The notes under the pieces are model-generated. The model saw only the letters and a list, made by a program, of their open reading frames with translations. It did no database searches and was not told the origin of the DNA. A stretch of DNA of 64,000 nucleotides. It comes from CBDBDZ01 sp965204215. GTDB lineage: Bacteria; Pseudomonadota; Gammaproteobacteria; Pseudomonadales; GM7GCV1. Numbering within the stretch: the stretch's first letter is position 1; every line of letters starts with the position of its first letter. Shown here in pieces: positions 9,106 to 17,311 of the stretch. Both the position numbers and the translations under genes were made by a program. Location: NCBI GenBank assembly GCA_965204215.1, contig CBDBDZ010000013.1, forward strand, positions 310,001 to 374,000, in the 5' to 3' direction.

Positions 9106-10383
9106 ATGAAATTATTAGTTATCGGTTCAGGAGGCAGGGAACACGCACTATCCTGGAAATTATCGCAACCAGAATACGTTACCACTGTTTATGTAGCACC
9201 AGGTAATGCGGGGACAGGAAGTGAAAACAAATTAGAAAATGTGATTATTGACCCTATGGATTTTGACGCTTTAATAGCTTTTTGCCAGACCAATCAAGTG
9301 GTGTTAACTGTAGTAGGGCCAGAGCAGCCACTGGTCGCAGGAATTGTCGATGCGTTTAATGACGCAGGGTTAAAATGTTTCGGTCCCAGCAAAGCGGCAG
9401 CACAATTGGAAGGTTCCAAACGCTTTACCAAAGAGTTCTTGCTACGCCATAATATTCCAACGGCTTCGTATCAAAGTTTTACTGAAATGTCTCTGGCAAT
9501 TGATTATTTAAAATCTCAAGCATTTCCTGTTGTTATTAAAGCCGATGGGCTAGCAGCAGGTAAGGGTGTAATCATTGCTGAAAACCTGGAACAAGGCATA
9601 GCGACGGTTGAAGACATGCTATCGGGCAATGTCTTTGGCGATGCTGGGCATGAAGTGGTAATTGAGTCGTTTTTATTGGGGGAAGAAGCCAGCTTTATTG
9701 TAATGGTTGATGGCAAATCTATTTTACCGATGGCATCTAGCCAAGACCATAAACGGGCGGGAGAAGGTGACACAGGTCTAAATACTGGTGGTATGGGAGC
9801 CTATTCGCCTGCACCTGTAGTTACTGATACTATACACCAGAGAATTATGCAGCAAGTCATAGAACCTACAGTAAAGGCAATGGCATTAGAGGGAATGCCT
9901 TATACAGGTTTTTTATATGCGGGTCTGATGATTGATGCAGATGGACAACCCCAGGTGATAGAATTTAATTGCCGATTTGGCGACCCTGAAACGCAACCTG
10001 TTATGATGCGCCTTGACAGTGATTTGGTCAAACTTTGTATTGCAGGGGTCAACGGTAGCCTAAATGAATGCGAAGCAAAATGGGATAAACGTGACTGCCT
10101 AGGCGTAGTGATGGCGGCAGGAGGTTACCCGGAAAACTATGATAAAGGTCATATCATTTCAGGATTAGATGCTAGTGTGGATAACTGCAAAATCTTTCAT
10201 GCAGGAACGCAGCAGCAAAATGACAATATCGTAACCAATGGTGGACGTGTTTTGTGCGTAGCGGCGTTAGGTGATAATATTCAACAAGCTCAAAAGCTTG
10301 CCTATCAACAAGTAGCGCAGATTGATTGGCAAAACTGTTTTTACCGCAACGATATTGGCTACAAAGCCATAGCCAGACTTTAA
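9106..10383 (+). CDS. purD: Phosphoribosylamine-glycine ligase
   Basis: GAR synthetase, ATP-grasp enzyme of the second step of purine synthesis. The start is the ATG at 9106, preceded by AAAGAGAAC, because MKLLVIGSGGREHAL is the canonical N-terminus; the open frame upstream of it is not coding. The length is 425 residues (E. coli 429). Visible motifs: GSGGREHAL (dinucleotide-like loop), GPEQPLVAG, the ATP-grasp segment VIKADGLAAGKGV, the SQDHKRAGEGDTGLNTGGMG loop, and EFNCRFGDPETQ with the metal ligands. The usual partner purH is not upstream; folK and a dispersed repeat are. Confidence 0.97.
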   Translation: MKLLVIGSGGREHALSWKLSQPEYVTTVYVAPGNAGTGSENKLENVIIDPMDFDALIAFCQTNQVVLTVVGPEQPLVAGIVDAFNDAGLKCFGPSKAAAQLEGSKRFTKEFLLRHNIPTASYQSFTEMSLAIDYLKSQAFPVVIKADGLAAGKGVIIAENLEQGIATVEDMLSGNVFGDAGHEVVIESFLLGEEASFIVMVDGKSILPMASSQDHKRAGEGDTGLNTGGMGAYSPAPVVTDTIHQRIMQQVIEPTVKAMALEGMPYTGFLYAGLMIDADGQPQVIEFNCRFGDPETQPVMMRLDSDLVKLCIAGVNGSLNECEAKWDKRDCLGVVMAAGGYPENYDKGHIISGLDASVDNCKIFHAGTQQQNDNIVTNGGRVLCVAALGDNIQQAQKLAYQQVAQIDWQNCFYRNDIGYKAIARL

Positions 10384-10387
10384 GAAT

Positions 10388-11163
10388 ATGAACAAGACCA
10401 TTCCATACCTATTCATTTTATCGCTTATTTCATTATTACTGAACGCCTGTAATTTGGAACAACAAGTATCAATTATAGAGAAGGCAAATCAACAAGGAAT
10501 GTTGCATATTAATGTTAAACATGAACCGCAGGATATTGACCCGCATACTGTGACAGGTGTACCTGAAAACCGGATAATTTCGGCATTATTTGTAGGTCTG
10601 GTGATTAAAAACGGTAAAACCTTAAAGGCAGAGCCGGCATTGGCGGAATCCTGGACGATTTCTGCAGACCAAAAGCAATACCGCTTTAAGATACGGGATG
10701 ATGCTTTTTGGAGTAATGGTGACCCGGTAACAGCTGGTGATTTTGTTTATTCCTGGGAGCGATTGTTAACGCCAGCACTAGCGTCAGAGTACGCCAATTC
10801 CCTGTTTGCATTGAAAAATGGAGAGGCCTTTTTTAATGGATAGGTGACTACCCAGACCCCAATACTTTTGCAGATATGATGCTAAGCAATAATGGTAACA
10901 ATCGCTCTGGTTGGGTAAATAAGTCATACGATGATTTGATTGCTAAAGCCAATCGAACTGTAGATAAAGCAGCACGATTTGCACTGTTTCAAGCATCGCA
11001 AAGACTATTATTAGAGGAAGCGCCTATTGCACCTATTTATACTTATACCAGCAAAACATTGATACATCCTTCGGTAAAAAACTGGCCTTCAAATATTATG
11101 GACTATTTTAACCATTATCGCGATGTAAAACTTATCTCTGGCTCGACTTCAAACGATCAGTAA
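10388..11163 (+). pseudogene. OppA-type peptide-binding lipoprotein with central deletion
   Basis: Remnant of a periplasmic oligopeptide-binding lipoprotein of an ABC importer (SBP_bac_5 family). The 5' part (10388-10843, 151 codons) has a lipoprotein signal with lipobox LLNAC, then the typical IDPHTVTGVPENRI and FKIRDDAFWSNGDPVTAGDF. It stops at a TAG. The 3' part lies in another frame from 10843 (GDYPDPNTFADMM, as in the C-terminal lobe of OppA) to 11163. Intact OppA has about 540 residues; roughly 260 remain, so about half the gene has been lost from the middle together with a frame change. No opp permease or ATPase genes are nearby. Confidence 0.88.
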
Positions 11164-11200
11164 CCATGCTATTCACAGTAGTCGATTTATCCTGGATTAA

Positions 11201-11662
11201 GTGACGCAAATTGGTGTGCTCTTGGTAGAGCCCATTGATAATTTTACTCTTGAATTAGGGAAAAATTCAGAATTAGGCTTGGCTGTAAGTCTTGCGTTAA
11301 TGCTGTATTCTGTTGCATTAGGGCTAAAAATAGAGCAGTTTGCTTTTATCAAAACCCAGCCCAGGGTTTATTTGACTGGCGTTTTAGGTCAAATTATTGG
11401 CTTGCCATTGCTGGTTTTGTTAATTGTACATAACTCACTGGCATTTGCATTGGGCAATGGTTTGGCAAGATTGGTAAAATCGAGTATGGATAAGCGTATT
11501 GCTTTAACCTATGAGATTGGTATTCAAAACTCTGGGCTAGCTATTGTTATTTTACTTACCCAATTGGGAGGACTGGGCGGAGCGGTTGTTGTGGTGGGTT
11601 TTTGGGGAACATGGCATATTATTGCAGGATTATTACTGGTATTATGGTATCGTGTCCGCTAG
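11201..11662 (+). pseudogene. Bile acid:Na+ symporter-family carrier, central part deleted
   Basis: The 153 codons read as the two ends of a BASS/SBF-family transporter joined in frame. The front half (GLAVSLALMLYSVALGLKIE followed by a TQPRVYLTGVLGQIIGLPLL helix) is the usual N-terminal domain; the back half (KRIALTYEIGIQNSGLAI, then GFWGTWHIIAG) is the usual last two to three helices. Family members have about 300 residues, so about 140 central residues including the substrate site are absent. A protein could still be made from the GTG at 11201, but transport is unlikely. It lies directly after another gene with a central deletion. Confidence 0.75.
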
Positions 11663-11683
11663 TAAATAAACCATTATTAAATT

Positions 11684-12643
11684 ATGCAAGTTGTACTCGC
11701 TATTGAATATTTTAGTGCTGATGAGCGCTCTTTGTTTGAGCGTAAAAATGCCTGGCTGGCAAGTCTATATATCATAGGGCATTACAGCGCTATTGTCAGT
11801 GCATTTGCGCTTGTCTATGTTTTTCCCAACGCTTTAAGTATTCTGGTTGCACTGTTTGTATTAGGTGGGCAGCAACTGGCTTGTAGCGTTTTAATGCATG
11901 ATGCCTCACACTATGCCATTTTTGAAAACAAAAAAATTAACGACTTTGTAGGACGCTGGTTAGGAGCATACCCGCTGTTGTTAGAGTTGGAAAGTTATCG
12001 TCGATATCATCGGCTTCATCATACTCATACGGGGTTAAAGAACGACCCGGATATTATGTTGACCAAGGGCTACCCAACCTCTAAGCGCAGCATGATGAGG
12101 AAATTCACTCGTGACTTAACCGGTGTTACGGGCGTTAAATTTTTTATAGGTACTATTATGCTCTATATGGGTTATGTTGAATATAACTCGGGTAACCAGG
12201 TTGTTAAATCGCCTACACCGCCTGTCGGGTTACGGGCAATAATCATAAGAGCTTTGACATGGTTGGGAAAACCTTTACTGGTTAATGCCAGTTTGTTTTT
12301 GATATTGTTCTGGTTGGCATCAGGTTGGCTTTATTTATTGTGGATAGCGGCGTATTTGACAACTTACCAGTTTTCCCTGAGAGTGCGCTCAATGGCGGAA
12401 CATTCCATGGTAGAGGATAGTAGCAATCCTTACAGTAATACTCGAACTACTTTAACCAACATCGTAGGCAAATTATTATTCGCGCCTTACAATGTGAATT
12501 ATCATGCAGAGCACCATATTTTGATGGGCGTTCCATCTTACAATTTTCCAGCCATGCACAAGCATTTAAAGGCAAAAGGCTTTTATCAAAAAGGTGTACT
12601 AGAGCGTGGTTACCTCAATATTATTAAAAAGGCGACAGGTTAA
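11684..12643 (+). CDS. Fatty-acid desaturase family membrane protein
   Basis: A 319-residue membrane-bound di-iron protein of the FA_desaturase family. The three histidine boxes are HDASHY near residue 73, HRLHHTHTG near residue 110, and HAEHH near residue 278, followed by the common MGVPSYNFP. Hydrophobic segments flank the boxes. Family members desaturate or hydroxylate lipids, carotenoids or alkanes, and the sequence alone does not fix the substrate. It is followed 3 bp later by the amidohydrolase gene, so the two are probably co-transcribed, but no functional link is obvious. Confidence 0.8.
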   Translation: MQVVLAIEYFSADERSLFERKNAWLASLYIIGHYSAIVSAFALVYVFPNALSILVALFVLGGQQLACSVLMHDASHYAIFENKKINDFVGRWLGAYPLLLELESYRRYHRLHHTHTGLKNDPDIMLTKGYPTSKRSMMRKFTRDLTGVTGVKFFIGTIMLYMGYVEYNSGNQVVKSPTPPVGLRAIIIRALTWLGKPLLVNASLFLILFWLASGWLYLLWIAAYLTTYQFSLRVRSMAEHSMVEDSSNPYSNTRTTLTNIVGKLLFAPYNVNYHAEHHILMGVPSYNFPAMHKHLKAKGFYQKGVLERGYLNIIKKATG

Positions 12644-12646
12644 ATT

Positions 12647-14425
12647 ATGCAATTATTTGACACTAAAATAGTTAATGGCTCAATTTACGATGGCAACGGA
12701 GGCGATGCTATTGAAGCCAATATTGGTATTGTCGATGGCATTATCACGGAAATAGGTCAATGTGATAATGATGCCAAACAAATTATTGATGCCAATGGCA
12801 CTATAGTTACACCAGGTTTTGTTGATATTCACACCCATTACGATGGGCAAATATCCTGGGATGAAGAGCTCAAACCCTCTGTTAACCACGGTGTAACCAC
12901 AGCCGTTTTGGGAAATTGTGGTGTGGGTTTTGCCCCTTGTCGCAAAGATGACAGAGATATCCTGGTGCGCTTGATGGAAGGTGTTGAAGATATTCCTGGT
13001 ACCGCCTTACACGAAGGTATAAGTTGGGATTGGGAAAGTTTTCCTGATTATATGGACGCTATCGAAAAAATCCCTCACACCATAGATTTTGCTGTATTAG
13101 TACCACATGACCCGGTCAGGGTTTTTGCCATGGGGGAACGCGCAGTATTTGACCAAACAGCTACAGAAAAAGATATTGTCAAAATGCGATCCATTGTATT
13201 GGAAGCCATGCAAGCTGGCGCTGTAGGGTTTTCTACAGGACGCTCTGATGTACATAAATCATCTGATGGGCAGTGGACTCCAGCCAGTGAAGCTAACATT
13301 GCTGAATTAACAGGTATTGCCAGTGCATTACAAGAAGTAGAGCACGGTGTATTACAAGCGGTGAATGATTTTGACATGGTTCGCCCCGAAGATAATTTTG
13401 ATAGTGAGTTTGAATTGATGCAAGCATTTTTTGAAGCAGGCGGTGGTAAACCCTGTTCGATGTCATTAATGCAGCGCGATTTTGCACCTGATGATTGGAA
13501 GAAAATTATTCAACGTAGTGAACAGCTTAACGAGCAGGGTTTTAATATTCACTTTCAAGTGGCTCCAAGGGCTATAGGGGTATTCAATGGCTTAAATTGT
13601 ACTTTTCACCCACTGATGGCGTTTCCTTGCTACATTGAAATTGCTGGCAAGCCGCTAGCTGATCGAGTAGCCATTATGTCCACCGATACATTTAAGCGGC
13701 GGATGCTATCTGAGAAGCCAATACCTTTAGCCAGAGAAGGCTCCAGTGTTCCGCCTTTAGTGGATTTGATGATTTCGCAGTATCCCATGCTGGCAGAGAA
13801 AAATTTCAAATTGGATTTTGCTGGCAAAATCGATTACGAACAAACCAATGAAACCTCCATAGCTGCTCAGGCAAGGGCTGACAATGTGAGTGTCTGGGAA
13901 AAAACATTGGAAATACTGCTGCAGGATGATGGTTATTCTTTAATTTATTTTCCTGTGTACAACTATACAGAAATGAATTACAACAATGTTTATGAAATGT
14001 TGAAGCACCCCAAATCACTTCCTGGATTATCAGATGGAGGTGCGCATGTGGGCACTATCTGTGATGCCAGTTTTCCTACTTATTTATTGTCGCACTGGAC
14101 AAGAGACAGGGCGCAAAACTTGCCGCTGCGACGCGTCATACAAATGTTGAGCGCTGATTGTGCTGATTATTTAGGAATGAGTGACAGAGGGCGTTTAGAG
14201 GTTGGATTAAAAGCTGATATCAATGTTATTGACTACCATAATTTAACACTGGGTGTACCCGAAATGGTACAAGATTTACCTGCTGGTGGGCAAAGGCTAT
14301 TGCAACCTGTTAGTGGCTATAAAGCTACCCTGGTTAGTGGAGAATTGGTTATCAAAAATGACGAAGTGCTGACAGCCAGACCAGGTAAGCTAGTTCGAAT
14401 GACAGATTACGGAAAACAGTTTTAA
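12647..14425 (+). CDS. D-aminoacylase-type amidohydrolase
   Basis: A 592-residue metal-dependent hydrolase of the amidohydrolase superfamily, N-acyl-D-amino-acid deacylase-like branch. The metal-binding start of the barrel is GFVDIHTHYDGQISWDE near residue 57, followed by GVTTAVLGNCGVGFAP, which is typical of this branch. GAVGFSTG and LSDGGAHVG are further barrel-strand motifs, the latter carrying the catalytic Asp. The C-terminal beta sandwich with GLKADINVID is present. Related proteins cleave N-acyl groups from D-amino acids, but many marine relatives are uncharacterised and the substrate here is unknown. No signal peptide is visible. Confidence 0.78.
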   Translation: MQLFDTKIVNGSIYDGNGGDAIEANIGIVDGIITEIGQCDNDAKQIIDANGTIVTPGFVDIHTHYDGQISWDEELKPSVNHGVTTAVLGNCGVGFAPCRKDDRDILVRLMEGVEDIPGTALHEGISWDWESFPDYMDAIEKIPHTIDFAVLVPHDPVRVFAMGERAVFDQTATEKDIVKMRSIVLEAMQAGAVGFSTGRSDVHKSSDGQWTPASEANIAELTGIASALQEVEHGVLQAVNDFDMVRPEDNFDSEFELMQAFFEAGGGKPCSMSLMQRDFAPDDWKKIIQRSEQLNEQGFNIHFQVAPRAIGVFNGLNCTFHPLMAFPCYIEIAGKPLADRVAIMSTDTFKRRMLSEKPIPLAREGSSVPPLVDLMISQYPMLAEKNFKLDFAGKIDYEQTNETSIAAQARADNVSVWEKTLEILLQDDGYSLIYFPVYNYTEMNYNNVYEMLKHPKSLPGLSDGGAHVGTICDASFPTYLLSHWTRDRAQNLPLRRVIQMLSADCADYLGMSDRGRLEVGLKADINVIDYHNLTLGVPEMVQDLPAGGQRLLQPVSGYKATLVSGELVIKNDEVLTARPGKLVRMTDYGKQF

Positions 14426-14465
14426 TTTTGTGAATTAAAAATACCATTGTCAGACTACAAGACTG

Positions 14466-15233
14466 CTAAACTTTTTTTGGACCACCAAAAGTACCTGGCC
14501 AGCGCGATCCGCTGATAACGTCCATATGAGGTTTAAAGCCTTCAGGGTCTAAGTCGCCTGCAAATTTAATATCACGTGTTAAAAATTGGGGTGTCCACAA
14601 GTACATGGCTATCATTTCTTCCATTGGTAACAAATCGGCAATGGGATCCCAGGGACTGGAAATTAACTTTAATTCACCTTCCAGTGCTTCTTTTTGCAAT
14701 GTAGCGTAAGTGCTGTTTACTTGAACCACTTTTGGGGGGAAATCGTATTCCATGGTGGGTAGCACACCAATTGAGCGCGATACTTTTATCCACCATTCAT
14801 TGACTTCACGTTGTTCTGTTTCTTCCAATAAGCCGGCGACAGTACCTTCAAATTCGATAAAAGTATAGCCTTGGTGAATGCAACGCGCTCTGATGGTATT
14901 GCCAAAACGATAGTATTCAACCGTGCATGGATATTTGGGCTGGCCGTTTTGAAACTGGCTGAGAAAGATGGCAGATTCTTGATCGATACCATAGCCTAAG
15001 GTGTATTCGCCCTCAATGCCATTGAAGCTGGCATTAACCGAAATAAGTACACCTAATTCCGGTTGGTCGGGAACCGGGTAGTTGTAAATAGTGATATTGA
15101 CATGAGGTGTGGCACCTGTTTCAAAACCTGGTGGTAACAAGGCGGCAATATTGGAAGGGTCAGTACGATATTCGAGTTTGAGCATGGGCCAGTCTGAAAT
15201 TTCTCCTGGCGAATTTTGGGTAAGGTTTGACAT
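14466..15233 (-). CDS. Acetoacetate decarboxylase-family protein
   Basis: A 255-residue ADC-family protein. The N-terminal part has the family features AALLPPGFE and NYPVPDQPELGV; the segment FQNGQPKYPCTVEYYRFGN contains the lysine expected at the Schiff-base position of acetoacetate decarboxylase, although the classic Lys-Lys pair is not present. Many family members near oxygenase genes act on other substrates, so decarboxylation of acetoacetate should not be assumed. It is the last gene of a minus-strand trio, 17 bp after the KshA-like oxygenase, and is convergent with the amidohydrolase gene. Confidence 0.75.
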   Translation of the reverse strand: MSNLTQNSPGEISDWPMLKLEYRTDPSNIAALLPPGFETGATPHVNITIYNYPVPDQPELGVLISVNASFNGIEGEYTLGYGIDQESAIFLSQFQNGQPKYPCTVEYYRFGNTIRARCIHQGYTFIEFEGTVAGLLEETEQREVNEWWIKVSRSIGVLPTMEYDFPPKVVQVNSTYATLQKEALEGELKLISSPWDPIADLLPMEEMIAMYLWTPQFLTRDIKFAGDLDPEGFKPHMDVISGSRWPGTFGGPKKV

Positions 15234-15250
15234 GATTTATAGCGAAAGAA

Positions 15251-16255
15251 TTAGACGTAAAATTGTTGAAACCACTGACGGTATTTAATGATAGGTCCAT
15301 CATTGTCGCACAACATGGGTGTTTTGGCATACTTCTTGTTTTCCCAAATGGGAATATCTTGCTGTACCTGGCGCACAATTTCATCTATAGCTAATTGTGA
15401 TAACATGTTCTGGGCTTCTGTTTGTACTTTGGGTTTGGCAAAAGTAAATCGAAGATGAACGGTTTCGGCATCAATGGGAGTAACGCTACCGAGCATAATA
15501 TTTCTAAAGAACGAGTCAAAAATTTGAATGGTTTGCCCAGGACCTATACTGCGTGTGTGCAATTTGCCATCAATAAACCCGTATTCTTCACCTTCTGTTG
15601 GCGGATTTTCTAAATCGGGCACACGTGTATCGACATCTGTACTTCGGCCGTAACCATCAATATTTATCTCCCCTGTGGGTATAATTTCAGTGCCATGGAC
15701 ATAGACAAAATGTGCCGTATCTACAGCATTTTCTCCCATTTCCTGAATAATAGATTTTATTTTGAAATCATAGTTATCAAAGGTATCAGGTTCTAACCAT
15801 TCGTCGGTGTTCAGTTCTTCCACAGGATCAATTATCCACAAAGGTTCGATGCGTTGAGGATGATACCAAACCCATATCAGCCCTTGGCTTTCGATTGTTG
15901 GGTATGCATAAATGCAAGGTTTGTCGTTGACGATAGAAGGTTGTTGGTGGGCATAAGGTACAGCCGTTGTAACGCCATTGCCGTTAAACTCCCAGCCGTG
16001 AAAAGGGCAGGCGATAGCTTCACCTTTGACAGTGCCGCCGTAGCCCAGGTGTGCTCCGAGGTGGGGACAATAAGCATCTAACGCTTTGACTTCGCCTGAT
16101 TTGGTGCGAAATAAAACCAAATCTTCGCCAAAGTAAATTAATGGTTTAACCTCATTTTGTTTTAAATTTCTGCTGTGTTCGATGCAATACCAGCCAAATG
16201 GAATGTTTTGTTGATAGCGTTCGCCACTGCTCGCGATTAATGATTGCGTTGACAT
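15251..16255 (-). CDS. Rieske non-heme iron oxygenase, KshA-like
   Basis: Oxygenase component of a Rieske-type monooxygenase, 334 residues. The Rieske cluster motif is DAYCPHLGAHLGYGG with CPFHGWEFNG about 17 residues later. The mononuclear iron site is ENAVDTAHFVYVHG near residue 160. The arrangement and the N-terminal IPFGWYCIEHSRNL resemble the 3-ketosteroid 9-alpha-hydroxylase oxygenase KshA and related demethylases. The start is the ATG at 16255, 2 bp after the SDR stop, with a strong GGGGAGGG ribosome binding site; an upstream extension would overlap the SDR. No dedicated reductase gene is adjacent. A steroid substrate is possible but not shown. Confidence 0.85.
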   Translation of the reverse strand: MSTQSLIASSGERYQQNIPFGWYCIEHSRNLKQNEVKPLIYFGEDLVLFRTKSGEVKALDAYCPHLGAHLGYGGTVKGEAIACPFHGWEFNGNGVTTAVPYAHQQPSIVNDKPCIYAYPTIESQGLIWVWYHPQRIEPLWIIDPVEELNTDEWLEPDTFDNYDFKIKSIIQEMGENAVDTAHFVYVHGTEIIPTGEINIDGYGRSTDVDTRVPDLENPPTEGEEYGFIDGKLHTRSIGPGQTIQIFDSFFRNIMLGSVTPIDAETVHLRFTFAKPKVQTEAQNMLSQLAIDEIVRQVQQDIPIWENKKYAKTPMLCDNDGPIIKYRQWFQQFYV

Positions 16256-16257
16256 AA

Positions 16258-17136
16258 TTACCCTCCCCAAACGGGTTTGACGGGATTTGTGCGATTGTTA
16301 ATTGCGTCAAATCGTTGTTTAATTTTATTATCGGTATCTTCGGTGGTTTCCAAAATCCAAAATTGATTATTTCCTATACCTTTTACTGCCATAGCGGCGA
16401 CTTCATCTGGATGAGTGACTTCGAGTTTCACTCCCATAAACTCGCAGAGTTTAACCATATCATCTACACAGTTGATGCCTGTTTCATTGGTATTACCTTC
16501 TTCTTTATTATATTGCTCTGGGCGCACACGCGACGAATTAAATAACCCTGTGTCTACCACATGCGGACCAGGAAATAAGGCATGGACATTAACAGAGGTA
16601 CCTTCGGTTTGATAAAATAAATTTTCAGTAATGGTTTGAACAGCGGCTTTTGTGGCAGTGTAAATGGGCACATCGGGCAGAACAATTAACCCACCGTTGC
16701 CTGAACCGGTAATGACAAAATGGGTTTCGTGATTTTGTTCAATTAAAACAGGCATGAAAGCGCGAATGGAATTAATTGGCCCCCATAAATTAACACTTAA
16801 GCTCCACTGCCAATCTTTTTCAGAATAATCCCACATATTGCCAGCTTCGCCAGAAGCAATACCCGCATTAGCAAAGACAATATCAATGCATCCATGTAAA
16901 TCAATAGCAGTTTGAGCCAGTTGTTTTAAACTGTCGACTGATGTTACATCGCAAATTTCACCACTGGCAGTGATACCGGCCTCTATTAATTCGGGAGTTG
17001 TTTTACTCAGTGCATTGTGGTCAATATCTGCAATAACAATTTTTGCACCACGCGAACCAAAGGCAAATGCCAATGATCGCCCAACGCCACTGGCACCACC
17101 AGTTATTACAACAACTTTATCTTGAAAATCAGTCAT
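16258..17136 (-). CDS. Short-chain dehydrogenase/reductase
   Basis: A 292-residue classical SDR. NAD(P)-binding motif TGGASGVG near residue 12, then IADID with an acidic residue after the second strand, which favours NAD(H). NAG in IVFANAGIAS, and the catalytic YTATK with the preceding Ser in VITGSGNGG. It probably oxidises or reduces an alcohol/ketone of the compound handled by the Rieske oxygenase and ADC-family protein downstream; all three are nearly contiguous and co-directional. It is first in the trio, with a 175-bp divergent promoter region shared with the DUF3604 gene. The substrate cannot be deduced. Confidence 0.88.
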   Translation of the reverse strand: MTDFQDKVVVITGGASGVGRSLAFAFGSRGAKIVIADIDHNALSKTTPELIEAGITASGEICDVTSVDSLKQLAQTAIDLHGCIDIVFANAGIASGEAGNMWDYSEKDWQWSLSVNLWGPINSIRAFMPVLIEQNHETHFVITGSGNGGLIVLPDVPIYTATKAAVQTITENLFYQTEGTSVNVHALFPGPHVVDTGLFNSSRVRPEQYNKEEGNTNETGINCVDDMVKLCEFMGVKLEVTHPDEVAAMAVKGIGNNQFWILETTEDTDNKIKQRFDAINNRTNPVKPVWGG

Positions 17137-17311
17137 GTCTAATTCGATGCTAGTTAATAATTAAAAAGGTAACTTGTGTGTAAGATTTTAAACAAAGTTT
17201 ATCAATTGTCAATAGCCCAATTATTATTCCTGAGTATTTACCGAGATTGACGTTATAATCCGGATAATACGAAATATCACATACAGATTCATTTCGAACC
17301 ATTCACCAGTT

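Noticed and set aside
17221..17290. TATAAT at 17254-17259 in the SDR/DUF3604 gap as a promoter
   Set aside because: No acceptable -35 box is seen at 16-18 bp on either strand.
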